Assembly (NCBI RefSeq): GCF_014696435.1
Contig: NZ_JACJQG010000034.1
Location: 1-64,000, forward strand
DNA length: 64,000 nucleotides
Source of the DNA: Calothrix anomala FACHB-343
Lineage (GTDB): Bacteria; Cyanobacteriota; Cyanobacteriia; Cyanobacteriales; Nostocaceae
Reading direction: 5' to 3'
A program made the position numbers and the translations under genes. Below the pieces are notes generated by a model that ran no database searches, had not been told where the DNA came from, and saw nothing but the letters and a program-made list of their open reading frames with translations. Of the stretch, positions 1 through 8,829 are shown in pieces (position 1 is the first letter of the stretch; the number at the start of each line of letters is the position of its first letter).

Positions 1-165
1 CCTTGATTACTGACGCATAATCCCGTTGGGTTAGAAAATACCCCGGAAGGCTTTTCCCTCAAGGCATTAATTCCTCTCTCCCTTCAAAAATGAGCGAACG
101 TACAGTTGTTAGCTAAGGCATACATATCAAATGGATTCTCTAGAAAATTAATTATTCGTGAAGCA

Positions 166-1128
166 TTACTCTTGCTGCATTAATGCTTCGAGTTGTGCCA
201 GCAGTTTTTCTACTTGTGTTTTTTTCTTGGGGTCATCCCACAATTTAGCTTTTTTGAATCGGCGCAGGGTATCATCAACACGCTCTTTGAGCTCTGTCGT
301 CTCTGTTTGAGAAGATGAGCGCGATTCAGACTGCTGCTCAAAAACTTGGATTTTCTGTTTGATTTCGCTCAGGGATAGATTATGCTCAATTGCTATGTTT
401 AGCAGTTCATCTCTAGTTTTTTCATTTTTAACTCGTGCGATCGCTCGTGCTTTAGTGTACTCAAGTTTCCCAGAACGTAAAACTGACAGTACATCAGGCG
501 GCAGACTAAGCAGTGGAAGGCGGTTGCGAACAAAAGAATCCCACTTCATGCGTCCTAAAGCTATAAATACCTCTTCAACAAGCAGAGTTTGAGAGTTACC
601 CGTAACGTTACGGGTAATTTTACCTTTAGCTTCATTATCCATTTTTTGCAACAGTTTGACGGTTTCGTCAACGCTGATTTCTAACCGCAATGCTAACAGT
701 TCGAGGATACCTTCAGTTTCTTCTAGGGGGTTGAGGTCTTCACGTTGAAGGTTTTCAACGAGGCGTACTTGATATGTAGTCGCATCGTCCATTTCCCTTG
801 CAACAATAGGTACTTCGATTAATCCTGCCATTGTTGCCGCTCTGTAGCGTCGTTCCCCTGCTACCAATTCATAATATCCCCCAGGCAGTGGACGTACTAA
901 CAGAGGTTCGAGAATACCCAGTTCTTTGATCGAGCGTGATAGTTCTTCAAGCTTTTGGGGATCGAAATAGCGCCGGGGTTGCGAGTCAGGCAGCTTGATT
1001 TTAGTGATGTCAATAGTGGAACTAGCATTGGCTTGCTTATCAGACTGCGTGGTATCTGCACTGCTACCAAACAGCAGTTCGACCGGTTTTTTGATGGCGG
1101 CGTAGGGTTCGTTACGCTTTTTATTCAC
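166..1128 (-). CDS. parB: ParB-family plasmid partition protein
   Basis: This 320-residue protein is a ParB-type centromere-binding partner of the ParA encoded just upstream. The N-terminal third holds the ParB/Srx domain, with the GERRYRAA box and the ENLQRED-LNP segment that in this family bind CTP and form the clamp. A HTH-like region follows, and the C-terminal lysine-rich stretch probably dimerises. The start is a GTG whose last bases overlap the TGA stop of parA (GTGA), so the two genes are translationally coupled. An exact 22-bp palindrome lies inside the gene at 596-617. The role is plasmid segregation; the family assignment is firm, while its DNA site is not known from the sequence. 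Confidence 0.93.
   Translation of the reverse strand: MNKKRNEPYAAIKKPVELLFGSSADTTQSDKQANASSTIDITKIKLPDSQPRRYFDPQKLEELSRSIKELGILEPLLVRPLPGGYYELVAGERRYRAATMAGLIEVPIVAREMDDATTYQVRLVENLQREDLNPLEETEGILELLALRLEISVDETVKLLQKMDNEAKGKITRNVTGNSQTLLVEEVFIALGRMKWDSFVRNRLPLLSLPPDVLSVLRSGKLEYTKARAIARVKNEKTRDELLNIAIEHNLSLSEIKQKIQVFEQQSESRSSSQTETTELKERVDDTLRRFKKAKLWDDPKKKTQVEKLLAQLEALMQQE
596..617. promoter_or_regulatory. Perfect 22-bp palindrome inside parB
   Basis: The half TTACCCGTAAC is followed directly by its exact reverse complement GTTACGGGTAA. In the protein it encodes the ITRNVTGN part of a linker between the ParB clamp domain and the HTH region. A perfect palindrome of this length within parB is a candidate parS-like site, but the encoded N-V-x-G residues may simply be conserved in cyanobacterial plasmid ParBs. 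No second exact copy was noticed; half of it (AACGTTACCC) occurs near 44806. Confidence 0.4.
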
Positions 1129-1898
1129 TGTTTTACTTCGAGTTTATCTAAACTGTTGGCAATTTTTTTGAGTACGCTGACGGCAGAGTGATTTTTATCA
1201 AACAATGCTAAAGGTACTCTACGCTCAGACGCATCCGCAAAGGCAATGGATTTAGGGATGGGTGGGTATACAGTACCAATATCTGATAGTTGTTCTTGCA
1301 CAGCTTTAACAGTCCGAGACTCTTGGGCAGTGCGACCATCAAACATTGTGGGAACAAACCCCGCAAATTGTAAACCGGGGTTAGTATGACTGCGGACTTG
1401 GGCTACCGTACTGAGTAAAAGTTCTGTCCCTTTAAATGATTTAAACTGGCATTGTATCGGAACAAGAATGTGAGTAGCAGCAGTTAAACTAATAACACTG
1501 AGTAACCCTAAAGAAGGGGGACAGTCGATCAGAATAAAGTCGTAATTGTCCTGCACTGTGGCAAGTGCATTTTTTAGACGATATTCTCTGGCGATCGCAC
1601 TTGCTAACTGCATTTCAGTAACCGCTAGGTTAATATCAGCAGGGACAAGCGCCATACCGTGAATCAGTTCAGGATAAATAGGTAATGACTTGTTGTCAAC
1701 AATTGTCTGTTGGATACTTTGCTCTAATTCGTCGGGTTCAAGCCCCATGAAAGTAGTCAGGCTAGCTTGTGGGTCCATGTCTACCAACAAGACACGACGT
1801 TTTTTAAGTGCCAGATGATAGCCTAAATTTTGAGTAAGTGTGGTTTTAGCAACACCACCACTTTGGTTAAACAGTGTAATAATGCAGGTTTTGTTCAC
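1125..1898 (-). CDS. parA: ParA-family plasmid partition ATPase
   Basis: A 257-residue ParA/MinD-type ATPase that with ParB segregates the plasmid. After the start comes the P-loop in FNQSGGVAKTTLTQN, then VDMDPQAS (switch I region) and LIDCPPSLG (Walker B). The signature lysine normally before the first GG of the deviant Walker A is replaced by serine. The open frame runs upstream to 2063, but those 55 residues look non-coding for this family. The GTG at 1898 puts the P-loop about a dozen residues from the N terminus, as is usual, although no strong ribosome site precedes it. The gene is coupled to parB by a GTGA overlap. Confidence 0.9.
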   Translation of the reverse strand: MNKTCIITLFNQSGGVAKTTLTQNLGYHLALKKRRVLLVDMDPQASLTTFMGLEPDELEQSIQQTIVDNKSLPIYPELIHGMALVPADINLAVTEMQLASAIAREYRLKNALATVQDNYDFILIDCPPSLGLLSVISLTAATHILVPIQCQFKSFKGTELLLSTVAQVRSHTNPGLQFAGFVPTMFDGRTAQESRTVKAVQEQLSDIGTVYPPIPKSIAFADASERRVPLALFDKNHSAVSVLKKIANSLDKLEVKQ

Positions 1899-2081
1899 AA
1901 TTTTTGATAAAAGATTTTTTAGATCTCTCCTTAATACGCCAAATTTTATCGGAGGCGGTGATTTTATACAATCTGTAGTGAGTGCGATCGCACTCTTTTT
2001 CTGTAATGCAGCAGCTAAGTAAGCGCAATAACTAAATCTTTCTAAATAGTTGAAGTCAATCAATCTTGTAGTACTAGTGTA

Positions 2082-2342
2082 ATGCCAGCAGAACTTTATA
2101 AAAACGGAATCATCGAGATATCCGAAAACTTAGACTTTACCGAGGAAGAAGAGCTTTGGGATGTATTTGTACACTTCCAAGGGCACATATTTTCTCCAGT
2201 GGTAGCAGGAGCAAGCCAAAACAGAGCATTCGAGATAGGGCGAGATTTATACGATTGGATAGAAGAAAATTACTGCCAGGAAATGGGAGATCGCTTTACA
2301 TGGAAAAGATACTCCGTAAATCGAGAAGATCCAAGGCACTAG
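2082..2342 (+). CDS. Small acidic protein of unknown function
   Basis: An 86-residue protein read divergently from parA. It is acidic, with many aromatic residues (DVFVHFQGHIF, DLYDWIEENYC), and has no signal peptide or membrane segment. I do not recognise a family. The start ATG at 2082 has no clear ribosome-binding site. Its place next to parAB is compatible with a small plasmid-maintenance or host-interaction protein, but that is a guess from position only. Confidence 0.5.
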   Translation: MPAELYKNGIIEISENLDFTEEEELWDVFVHFQGHIFSPVVAGASQNRAFEIGRDLYDWIEENYCQEMGDRFTWKRYSVNREDPRH

Positions 2343-2397
2343 GGACTTCCAAGTAAATAACTATTCCATCGCTAGGGCAAGCTGGGGGAGAAAGAGC

Positions 2398-2586
2398 CTA
2401 TTCATCGCCTCCGCGATCCAAATAAAATAATTTTTGGAAGTCCTGTAACTCTCTTGTATTACTCTCGTCAAATAAAAATTTGAAACCTCTGGCCAAATAG
2501 AGTTTTTCTTCTTGAGATTCGGTTCGTAGGCTCAATGGATACACGATGCCTGCGGCGAGCGTATCCATTACGAATTTCCTTACCAA
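2398..2586 (-). CDS. Possible small protein of unknown function
   Basis: A 62-residue frame with no recognisable domain. Its first codons lie inside a GC-rich inverted repeat (2534-2569), so at least the N-terminal MDTLAAGIVYPL part is repeat-derived. It may be a degraded gene fragment or a chance frame. It is listed because the downstream part has normal composition for a soluble protein. Confidence 0.25.
   Translation of the reverse strand: MVRKFVMDTLAAGIVYPLSLRTESQEEKLYLARGFKFLFDESNTRELQDFQKLFYLDRGGDE
2534..2569. repeat. Small GC-rich palindromic element
   Basis: Perfect 9-bp inverted arms AATGGATAC (2534-2542) and GTATCCATT (2561-2569) enclose a GC-rich core containing GATGCCTGCGGCGAGC. 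The core resembles the GCCTGCGGC-type small dispersed repeats elsewhere in this window (around 23300 and 30480). Confidence 0.6.
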
Positions 2587-2919
2587 ATATGAATTTCATC
2601 ATTTAATGATATGAATGTTCTCTACCTATTGATAGAGCCACTTCCTTGTGTAGACTACACAAAATTGATGTATAAATTTAAAAATAATTTTATGTATATT
2701 TACTTTATTTTATGAATATCATCCATATTTATAATTACTTAGGATTATATATTTTATGTAGAGTTACACAATTAAAAACTAATTTTCAGTAATCAATTTA
2801 TCCACAATAAATCATAAATTCTGATAAAGAATAAATTGATCATCTTCTCACATTAGGCTGATTATTATTAGGATATATACAAGTTATTAAAGATATAGAA
2901 AACTTTGTTGTGATTCTCT
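2587..2919. other. AT-rich spacer before the transfer cluster
   Basis: A very AT-rich stretch with no credible gene. It must hold the promoter of the plus-strand secretion cluster beginning at 2920, but no single -35/-10 pair stands out from the AT-rich background. Confidence 0.5.
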
Positions 2920-3480
2920 ATGTCTTCAATAAAGCTGTATCCACAACGCCACAAACAGAAGTATTCGACTAATCTGTATCCTTTAGTAATTACTGCAAAT
3001 GTGGCAATGGTCTTGGATGTAATCATCAACCACAGTCCCCTGAGCTTTTTAACATTTGGTTTAACAACATTAGGGACAGCAGTAATTATTTGGCGGCGTG
3101 AGTTAGATGGTCTGCTTAATTTTTGTACCAAGCTAAATCGGCGCTATAAATTCACTACCCCTGCATTGACAATGCTAGGAACTATTTCATTGTTAGATGC
3201 ACTATCAACTCCTGCAAAAGCACAGTTCTTCCAAAATGCACAAACTTGGATGACATCAAACTTTACAGGTGCTGGTCAAGCTATTCCTTTAGTATTTAAC
3301 GTGCTGCGTGGTTTATTTTTGATTTACTTGGGAATTTCTTTAGTAAAAGTCATACAATCAGCTCGTCAAGACGAAGATTGGCAGAATTTAGCCCGAACAC
3401 CAATGATTATTCTAATTGCAGTGACTATGGGTGATATCTTGGCGAACTTAATTATTGGCAGTGGCGGTACAACTGGTTGA
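2920..3480 (+). CDS. VirB2/TrbC-like conjugative pilin precursor
   Basis: A 186-residue membrane protein that heads the secretion cluster. Residues about 20-60 hold one or two hydrophobic segments. A cleavage-like site TPAKAQF follows at about residue 100. After it comes a mature part of about 85 residues with two hydrophobic helices (AIPLVFNVLRGLFLIYLGISL and TPMIILIAVTMGDILANLI) separated by a short charged loop. That two-helix product after a signal cleavage is the layout of VirB2/TrbC pilins. The N-terminal leader is unusually long. The next gene starts within its stop region and is VirB3-like, matching the usual virB2-virB3-virB4 order. Confidence 0.75.
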   Translation: MSSIKLYPQRHKQKYSTNLYPLVITANVAMVLDVIINHSPLSFLTFGLTTLGTAVIIWRRELDGLLNFCTKLNRRYKFTTPALTMLGTISLLDALSTPAKAQFFQNAQTWMTSNFTGAGQAIPLVFNVLRGLFLIYLGISLVKVIQSARQDEDWQNLARTPMIILIAVTMGDILANLIIGSGGTTG

Positions 3481-3488
3481 GGTCGAAA

Positions 3489-3845
3489 ATGGTTGATAGT
3501 AAATCCAAAACACGCACTGTTAATACCACTATTGGTAAGCAGCCTAACATTGGGCCATTTCCATCCGATCAATTAATTCCTTGGGTAGTGATTTCTGGAG
3601 TTTCCTATTATTTATTTCATGGATTTTTGCGACTTAACTGGATTTGGACTCTAACTCTAGCAACTTGGGGAATTTCGACTTGGTGGGTGCTGACTGCTAA
3701 CGGAGCTTGGAGAATTTTATCAAAGTTTTTAGCTACTCCTAATTGGACGCGAGTACGTGTGCTGTATCAACCAATTTTGCAGTCCAATGCTAAAAAAGGT
3801 CAGAAAACAGAAAAACTGCGAACAAATTTGAAATTTAGAAAATAG
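3489..3845 (+). CDS. VirB3-like membrane protein of the secretion channel
   Basis: A 118-residue protein with a hydrophobic hairpin (about residues 30-70) and a basic tail, the size and shape of VirB3/TrbD. The ATG at 3489 is preceded by GAGG six bases upstream; the in-frame TTG at 3477 would overlap the pilin gene and has no such site. It sits between the pilin and the VirB4 ATPase, the canonical position of VirB3, which in known systems docks VirB4 to the membrane. The identification rests on size, topology and position more than on sequence motifs. Confidence 0.6.
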   Translation: MVDSKSKTRTVNTTIGKQPNIGPFPSDQLIPWVVISGVSYYLFHGFLRLNWIWTLTLATWGISTWWVLTANGAWRILSKFLATPNWTRVRVLYQPILQSNAKKGQKTEKLRTNLKFRK

Positions 3846-4141
3846 TCAATCAATTTTGGATTTTAGGTTTTGGATTTTAGATTTTAGATTAACCCCATGC
3901 ACGCCACTTGCAACAAGCGCGGGAACCCTTCCACCGCAGTAGCTTTAATTAAAAATTTTCGATGCATGGATTTATTCCACGAATTAATTCGGGAGCTTGA
4001 CACCTGTTGAAATTTTAAATTTTGAATCTTCTCCTGACACAGAGGCTACGCCAACAATCCAAAATTTAAAATCTAAAATTCGGTCAGGATGGGATATTAA
4101 TTAAATTCCCCAAAAGGGTTGACTTAGGAGGTGATATTTCG
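3846..4141. repeat. Repeat-rich spacer between virB3-like and virB4-like genes
   Basis: The spacer contains short tandem TTTTGGATTTTAGATTTTAGA-like units, then a perfect 13-bp inverted repeat (4012-4024, ATTTTAAATTTTG, with 4060-4072) around a GC-richer core, and finally a perfect ribosome-binding site AGGAGGTGAT at 4126-4135 that serves the next gene. No gene is seen. Confidence 0.55.
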
Positions 4142-6859
4142 GTGAAGTCGAAAGTTGGTAAGCGCATTGTTGATAATGGGGAACGCAAGGTTCGTTTAAC
4201 ACCTCTAGAAGATGCTTTTGCACTAGTTACAATGTTGCAAATTAACCTTCAAGGACGCTCCGTTGGTGCTTACGTACTGCGTAAAGGTACTAACAGCTTT
4301 ATGATTCACTTTGGGTTTGAGTGTGCTGGGATTCACTCAACGTTGCGTACTGAACAAATTGACCCAGTTTTTGATGCTATTGAATCAGGTTTGAAAGATT
4401 TGCCAGAGGGCGAACGGCTGACAATACATTTAAGTTCGTTTACTGATGATAGTTTCAGGCAACAACAACTCAAGAATTTGAGCGATCGCTCACCCAACAA
4501 AGAATTACAATATCTCTTGATGGGAGAACGCTGCCGTACTCAAGAATTGACGAAACTCGGCATCCGCAAACCCAAAACCCTGCGCTTGTACTGTACCTAT
4601 ACAGTAGAACCAGATACCACTGGCACCAGCGATGTCATAGAACAATTGCTCTCAAAACTAGAGCGTTCATGGAAATCTTTCACTGGCGAAATCAACGAGT
4701 TGCAGTTTCTTCGCATTGAACGTCTGCTGCACGCATCTTTTACTGATGGCTTTCAACTTTGGGAACAATTGCTGTCCAACAAAATGGGCTTAAATGTTCG
4801 CCCCTACGATGCTGAAGAACTTTGGGCAATTCTCTGGCAACGTTTCAACTCGACTCCACCGCGACCAATTCCCCAACTTTTGATTTTAGATGAGGAGGGA
4901 CTGCGCGAAGAAATTTACTCAGAAGTTGCGCCTACTTCCATGTTAATGGAGTCCGAATCATCGATTCCTGTTGCAGATCGCCGTTGGGTGCATCTACTAG
5001 ACAAATATATTGGAGCGCTAACCTTTGTTGATAAACCTGGCGGTTGGACAGACAAGGAACACCAGATGCGTTATCTCTGGGAGATTTTATCCAGAGAACG
5101 GGTGTATGACACCGAAATTTACTGCCAATTGATGCGGGCTAATGAGACTTTAGTCAAAACCAATATGCAGCGCTTAACCAAACAGGCGAATACAAGCGCA
5201 GTTTTGGCACATGAAAAAAATTCCGTTGATGTCAAGTCTTTAGTCAATATCAAAAAGTCAATTGCTGCTCAGGAAGAACTTTATGAAGGTGCTGTTCCCA
5301 TTCATACTGGGATCGTGTTTTTGGTCTATCGCTCATCCCGTGAAAAATTAGATGAAGCCTGTCGATATTTGCAATCTTGTTTTTTGCGTCCAGCCTGGGT
5401 AGTCCGCGAAACTGAATATCCGTGGCGGATGTGGTTGCAGACTCTTCCTATCACTTGGGAGCGTTTAATGACCGTCCCCTTTAATCGACGGCTAGTTTAC
5501 TTGAGCAGTGAAGTACCTGGGTTCATGCCATTAGTACGAACTCAAGCTCGAGATGATAGTGGCTTGGAACTCATTGCCGAAGAAGGAGGAACGCCAGTAT
5601 TTCTCAATTTGTACACCCAGCACAAGAACTTGGGGCTATTCGCTACTACCCGTGCAGGTAAAAGCGTCCTAGCATCGGGCATCCTCACCCAAGCTTTAGC
5701 GCATGGAATGCCGGTGGTAGCGATGGATTATCCTAAGCCTGATGGCAGCAGTACTTTTACTGATTACACCCAATTTATGGGTGATGATGGAGCCTACTTT
5801 GATATCGGTAAAGAATCAAGTAATTTATTTGAATTGCCGAATTTACACTCTCTCCCACCTAAGTTGCAGCAAGAACGATTTGAGGATTATAAAGAATTCC
5901 TAGCGACGGCAATACTAGCAATGGTTGTGGGTACGCGTCGGGGTGTAACCAATGTATCGCAAACACTCACGGACACTATACGTTCGATTATTGCTCTGGC
6001 ACTGAAAGATTTTTTTAACGATGAATTAATCCGCGATCGCTATGCTGCTGCCTACATTAATGGTTTTGGCTCACAAGAATGGCTGGCAATGCCCACCTTG
6101 CAAGATTTCTTAAGTTTTTGTTCTTATGAGCGTTTACAGCTAGATTCTTCAGGGGGCGATATCAAAGCAGCCCTAGAAACCATAAAGTTAAGATTGCGAT
6201 TCTGGCTTTCTAGTAGAGTTGGACAAGCTCTGGCTCAACCTTCCACCTTCCGCAGTGATGCACATCTATTAATCTTTGCGCTGCGTAACTTATCCAATGA
6301 CGATGATGCAGCAATTTTAAGTTTAAGTGCTTACAGTGCAGCTTTGCGTCGAGCCTTAGCAGCCCCAGCCAGCGTGTTTTTTATTGATGAAAGTCCTATC
6401 CTGTTTGAATACGATTCGATTGCCGCACTGGTGGGTAGACTGTGTGCCAATGGAGCAAAAGCCGGAATCCGAGTAATTTTATCTGCTCAAGACCCTGATA
6501 CCATTGCCCAATCTCCAACAGGTGCGAAGATTTTCCAAAATCTAACCACTCGACTGATTGGACGTATCCAACCTACTGCTGTTGATAGCTTTGCGAACAT
6601 TTTGAAATATCCGCCAGAAATCATTTCTCGCAATGCTACAGAAAGTTTTTTCCCAAAAAAGGAAGGAGTTTATTCCCAATGGCTGCTAGACGATAACGGG
6701 ATTTTTACTTTTTGTCGCTACTATCCCGCCTTTAATTTGTTGGCAGCAGTAGCAAACAATCCCGAAGAACAAGAGCAAAGAACTGCTGCTTTATCTCAGC
6801 ATTCCGATAAATTTGTGGCTTTGACAGAGTTATCCAAACATTTGGTTGAGACAAAGTAA
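4142..6859 (+). CDS. VirB4/TraC-like secretion ATPase
   Basis: A 905-residue cytoplasmic ATPase that powers pilus assembly and transfer. The Walker A motif ATTRAGKS lies around residues 501-507, followed by the typical MDYPKPDG segment, and the Walker B region FFIDES has its aspartate at residue 749. The large N-terminal half is the VirB4/TraC-specific domain. Length and motif spacing fit the family. The GTG start at 4142 is set by a perfect AGGAGGTGAT ribosome site six bases upstream. It follows the VirB3-like gene as in known systems. Confidence 0.9.
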   Translation: MKSKVGKRIVDNGERKVRLTPLEDAFALVTMLQINLQGRSVGAYVLRKGTNSFMIHFGFECAGIHSTLRTEQIDPVFDAIESGLKDLPEGERLTIHLSSFTDDSFRQQQLKNLSDRSPNKELQYLLMGERCRTQELTKLGIRKPKTLRLYCTYTVEPDTTGTSDVIEQLLSKLERSWKSFTGEINELQFLRIERLLHASFTDGFQLWEQLLSNKMGLNVRPYDAEELWAILWQRFNSTPPRPIPQLLILDEEGLREEIYSEVAPTSMLMESESSIPVADRRWVHLLDKYIGALTFVDKPGGWTDKEHQMRYLWEILSRERVYDTEIYCQLMRANETLVKTNMQRLTKQANTSAVLAHEKNSVDVKSLVNIKKSIAAQEELYEGAVPIHTGIVFLVYRSSREKLDEACRYLQSCFLRPAWVVRETEYPWRMWLQTLPITWERLMTVPFNRRLVYLSSEVPGFMPLVRTQARDDSGLELIAEEGGTPVFLNLYTQHKNLGLFATTRAGKSVLASGILTQALAHGMPVVAMDYPKPDGSSTFTDYTQFMGDDGAYFDIGKESSNLFELPNLHSLPPKLQQERFEDYKEFLATAILAMVVGTRRGVTNVSQTLTDTIRSIIALALKDFFNDELIRDRYAAAYINGFGSQEWLAMPTLQDFLSFCSYERLQLDSSGGDIKAALETIKLRLRFWLSSRVGQALAQPSTFRSDAHLLIFALRNLSNDDDAAILSLSAYSAALRRALAAPASVFFIDESPILFEYDSIAALVGRLCANGAKAGIRVILSAQDPDTIAQSPTGAKIFQNLTTRLIGRIQPTAVDSFANILKYPPEIISRNATESFFPKKEGVYSQWLLDDNGIFTFCRYYPAFNLLAAVANNPEEQEQRTAALSQHSDKFVALTELSKHLVETK

Positions 6860-6880
6860 ATCTCCAAAAAAGGAGGAGTG

Positions 6881-7597
6881 ATGCACAAAATTAAGCGAGC
6901 TACTATTATTGGAGCGATCGCCGTCTCTGCAATTGGATTCACTAGCGCTCAGGCATTTTCATTACCAATTTTTCAAGATAGCTCCTCTGCAAGATTCTTC
7001 GAGCAATGGCGACAGCAATTGAATCCATTCACTCAAGATGCTTCCTCCCTGGCTCAAAAACTGGAACCTTTAACGAAGTTCTTAGGTAAAGATTTGCAAG
7101 CTGCGATTACGGAAGCAATGGGTGTATTGGGTTTACCAGATGCTAATGCAGCCAGGGAAAAGGCTGAGGATAGTGCAGCTACTTCAAATAGTGCCATCAA
7201 GGCGGCTGAACGAGCCACAAATGAAATTGACCGCCAAATTACCCGTACAGAAGCAGATAGCATTCTTAGCAAAGCAGGTCAACAACACACCAAAGAGCGA
7301 ATTGAAACAACCCAAAATTCAGTTGCACAAGTTTATGTAGATGCTAATGCTGCTCAAGATGAAGTTGTCACCCAGAATGTTATGAAGCGAATTGCTCAAC
7401 AAAATGTCCAAACCGCAGCAATTTTAGGAGAAATGCGGGCTGATGGATTGAAATTACGGCAGTCTCAAAATTTGGCGAACCTCAACTTGACAAATATTTC
7501 CCGTTCTTTAGATGGTCAAAAGCAAGCGTATCAGAAACAAACGGTGGATCAGGGGTTTAACAATTTAAGGACAGCAGCCCAAGCGCGGTTGTTCTAA
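6881..7597 (+). CDS. VirB5/TrbJ-like secreted pilus-associated protein
   Basis: A 238-residue protein with a clear signal peptide (basic start, hydrophobic core to GFTSAQAFS). The mature part is almost entirely helical, rich in alanine and glutamine, as in VirB5/TrbJ minor pilins. The ATG at 6881 is four bases after AGGAGG (6871-6876); the overlapping GTG at 6878 is too close to it. Its position between VirB4- and VirB6-like genes is where virB5 sits. No cysteine or catalytic motif is seen; the name rests on topology, composition and order. Confidence 0.65.
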   Translation: MHKIKRATIIGAIAVSAIGFTSAQAFSLPIFQDSSSARFFEQWRQQLNPFTQDASSLAQKLEPLTKFLGKDLQAAITEAMGVLGLPDANAAREKAEDSAATSNSAIKAAERATNEIDRQITRTEADSILSKAGQQHTKERIETTQNSVAQVYVDANAAQDEVVTQNVMKRIAQQNVQTAAILGEMRADGLKLRQSQNLANLNLTNISRSLDGQKQAYQKQTVDQGFNNLRTAAQARLF

Positions 7598-7629
7598 GAG
7601 GCAGCCCCAAGCACAAAATTTCATCGCCA

Positions 7630-7730
7630 TGCATGAAAAAGGGACAAGGAGGACAAGGGGGACAAGGAGGATAATTAATAACCCTTGACTTTTACTCAGC
7701 ATTCAGGAACGCCAGTTGCTTCAAATCTGG
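7630..7730. repeat. Dispersed repeats before the virB6-like gene
   Basis: GGACAAGGAGGACAAGG-type tandem units occur around 7641-7670. They are followed by the 14-mer AACGCCAGTTGCTT (7708-7721), which recurs exactly at 43103-43116 in another spacer. This marks the stretch as repeat DNA and argues against reading the virB6-like gene from the TTG at 7716. Confidence 0.55.
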
Positions 7731-7808
7731 AAAAGCAATGCCACTGGCTTCACCTGTGAGAAGTCGCAGCAGCGTCTACAGCACTTCGAGTCAGAAGGAG
7801 GGCGAAGA

Positions 7809-8825
7809 TTGTTGAAATTATTGAAATATGAATTGATACTCGCACAAAGCCAAACTCCTAATCCAGGGCAAGCAGCTTCCACCATTACTAAAGATGGTGC
7901 AGCTGCCAGTGAAGCGATCGCACAGACAATGGAAAAACTTTGGGATGACGTACTCGGTGGAGGATTGTACAGTGCGATCGCCTCACTAGGAGTTTTCTTT
8001 GCTGTTGGCACTCTGCTGATTTTCATTGTCCAATGGACGCGGGAAATAGTGGATGGTGATAACTCAAAAGCTTTCTCTGAAATGATTTGGCCCATAGTAG
8101 TGATAGTTCTGCTAGCCAACAATGCTCAACCTTTGGCGATCGCCACTAAAGGATTGAGAGCCATCATTAATCAAACAAACAACACTCTGCTGACAACTAC
8201 TTCTGCTTCTATCCAACTCCAAGAAGCATATCAGCAAGTAATGCTGAAGACTGGTAACGCCGATGTCATTCAAGCATTAATTGTCCAGTGCGATGCGATC
8301 GCCGATCCGAAGCAACAAGCTGAGTGTTTGCAAAAGGCTTCTGGGCAAGCCCAAGAAATTGAAACTCAAACAGATAATCGCCCCGGTTGGATGAAAGGTA
8401 TTGGCGAATTATTTAACACCAACATTTTTCAATTAACTCTGCGTGGTTGGTTATTAGCATTTGGTATTGCTTTTCAATGGATAGTCGAAGTTTCCATGCT
8501 ATTAACTGCACTGTTAGGGCCTTTGGCTGTGGGAGGTTCATTACTTCCCGTTGGTCAAAAAGCGATTTTTGCATGGTTAACTGGCTTCTTCTCTGTGGGA
8601 ATGATCAAGCTTTGTTTCAATATTATTTCTGGGTTAGTCGCCACAATGGTGCTGAATGCTGATAATAACGACCCTATGATTTTCGCCTTTGCTATTGGTA
8701 TTCTCGCACCAATTTTATCTGTTGTTTTGGCTGCGGGTGGCGGTATGGCGATTTTTAGAAGTTTTTCTAGTATTGCTAGTTTGGGGCTTTCTTCTGTAGT
8801 TACGAGAATGGTTAAAAAATTTTAG
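7809..8825 (+). CDS. VirB6/TrbL-like polytopic channel protein
   Basis: A 338-residue inner-membrane protein. Hydrophobic segments follow the N-terminal soluble part: SAIASLGVFFAVGTLLIFIV, then MIWPIVVIVLLA, a soluble loop of about 80 residues, and at least three more (around GWLLAFGIAFQW, MLLTALLGPLAVGG, IFAFAIGILAPILSVVLAAGG). This is the VirB6/TrbL layout. The TTG at 7809 is chosen because AAGGAGG lies seven bases upstream; the longer frame from 7716 begins inside repeat DNA. The gene completes a virB2-3-4-5-6 run. Confidence 0.78.
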   Translation: MLKLLKYELILAQSQTPNPGQAASTITKDGAAASEAIAQTMEKLWDDVLGGGLYSAIASLGVFFAVGTLLIFIVQWTREIVDGDNSKAFSEMIWPIVVIVLLANNAQPLAIATKGLRAIINQTNNTLLTTTSASIQLQEAYQQVMLKTGNADVIQALIVQCDAIADPKQQAECLQKASGQAQEIETQTDNRPGWMKGIGELFNTNIFQLTLRGWLLAFGIAFQWIVEVSMLLTALLGPLAVGGSLLPVGQKAIFAWLTGFFSVGMIKLCFNIISGLVATMVLNADNNDPMIFAFAIGILAPILSVVLAAGGGMAIFRSFSSIASLGLSSVVTRMVKKF

Positions 8826-8829
8826 TGAG

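Noticed and set aside
1899-2063. N-terminal 55-residue extension of ParA
   Set aside because: ParA P-loops lie close to the N terminus; the GTG at 1898 gives the normal layout and the upstream part has spacer-like composition with a HIP1 octamer.
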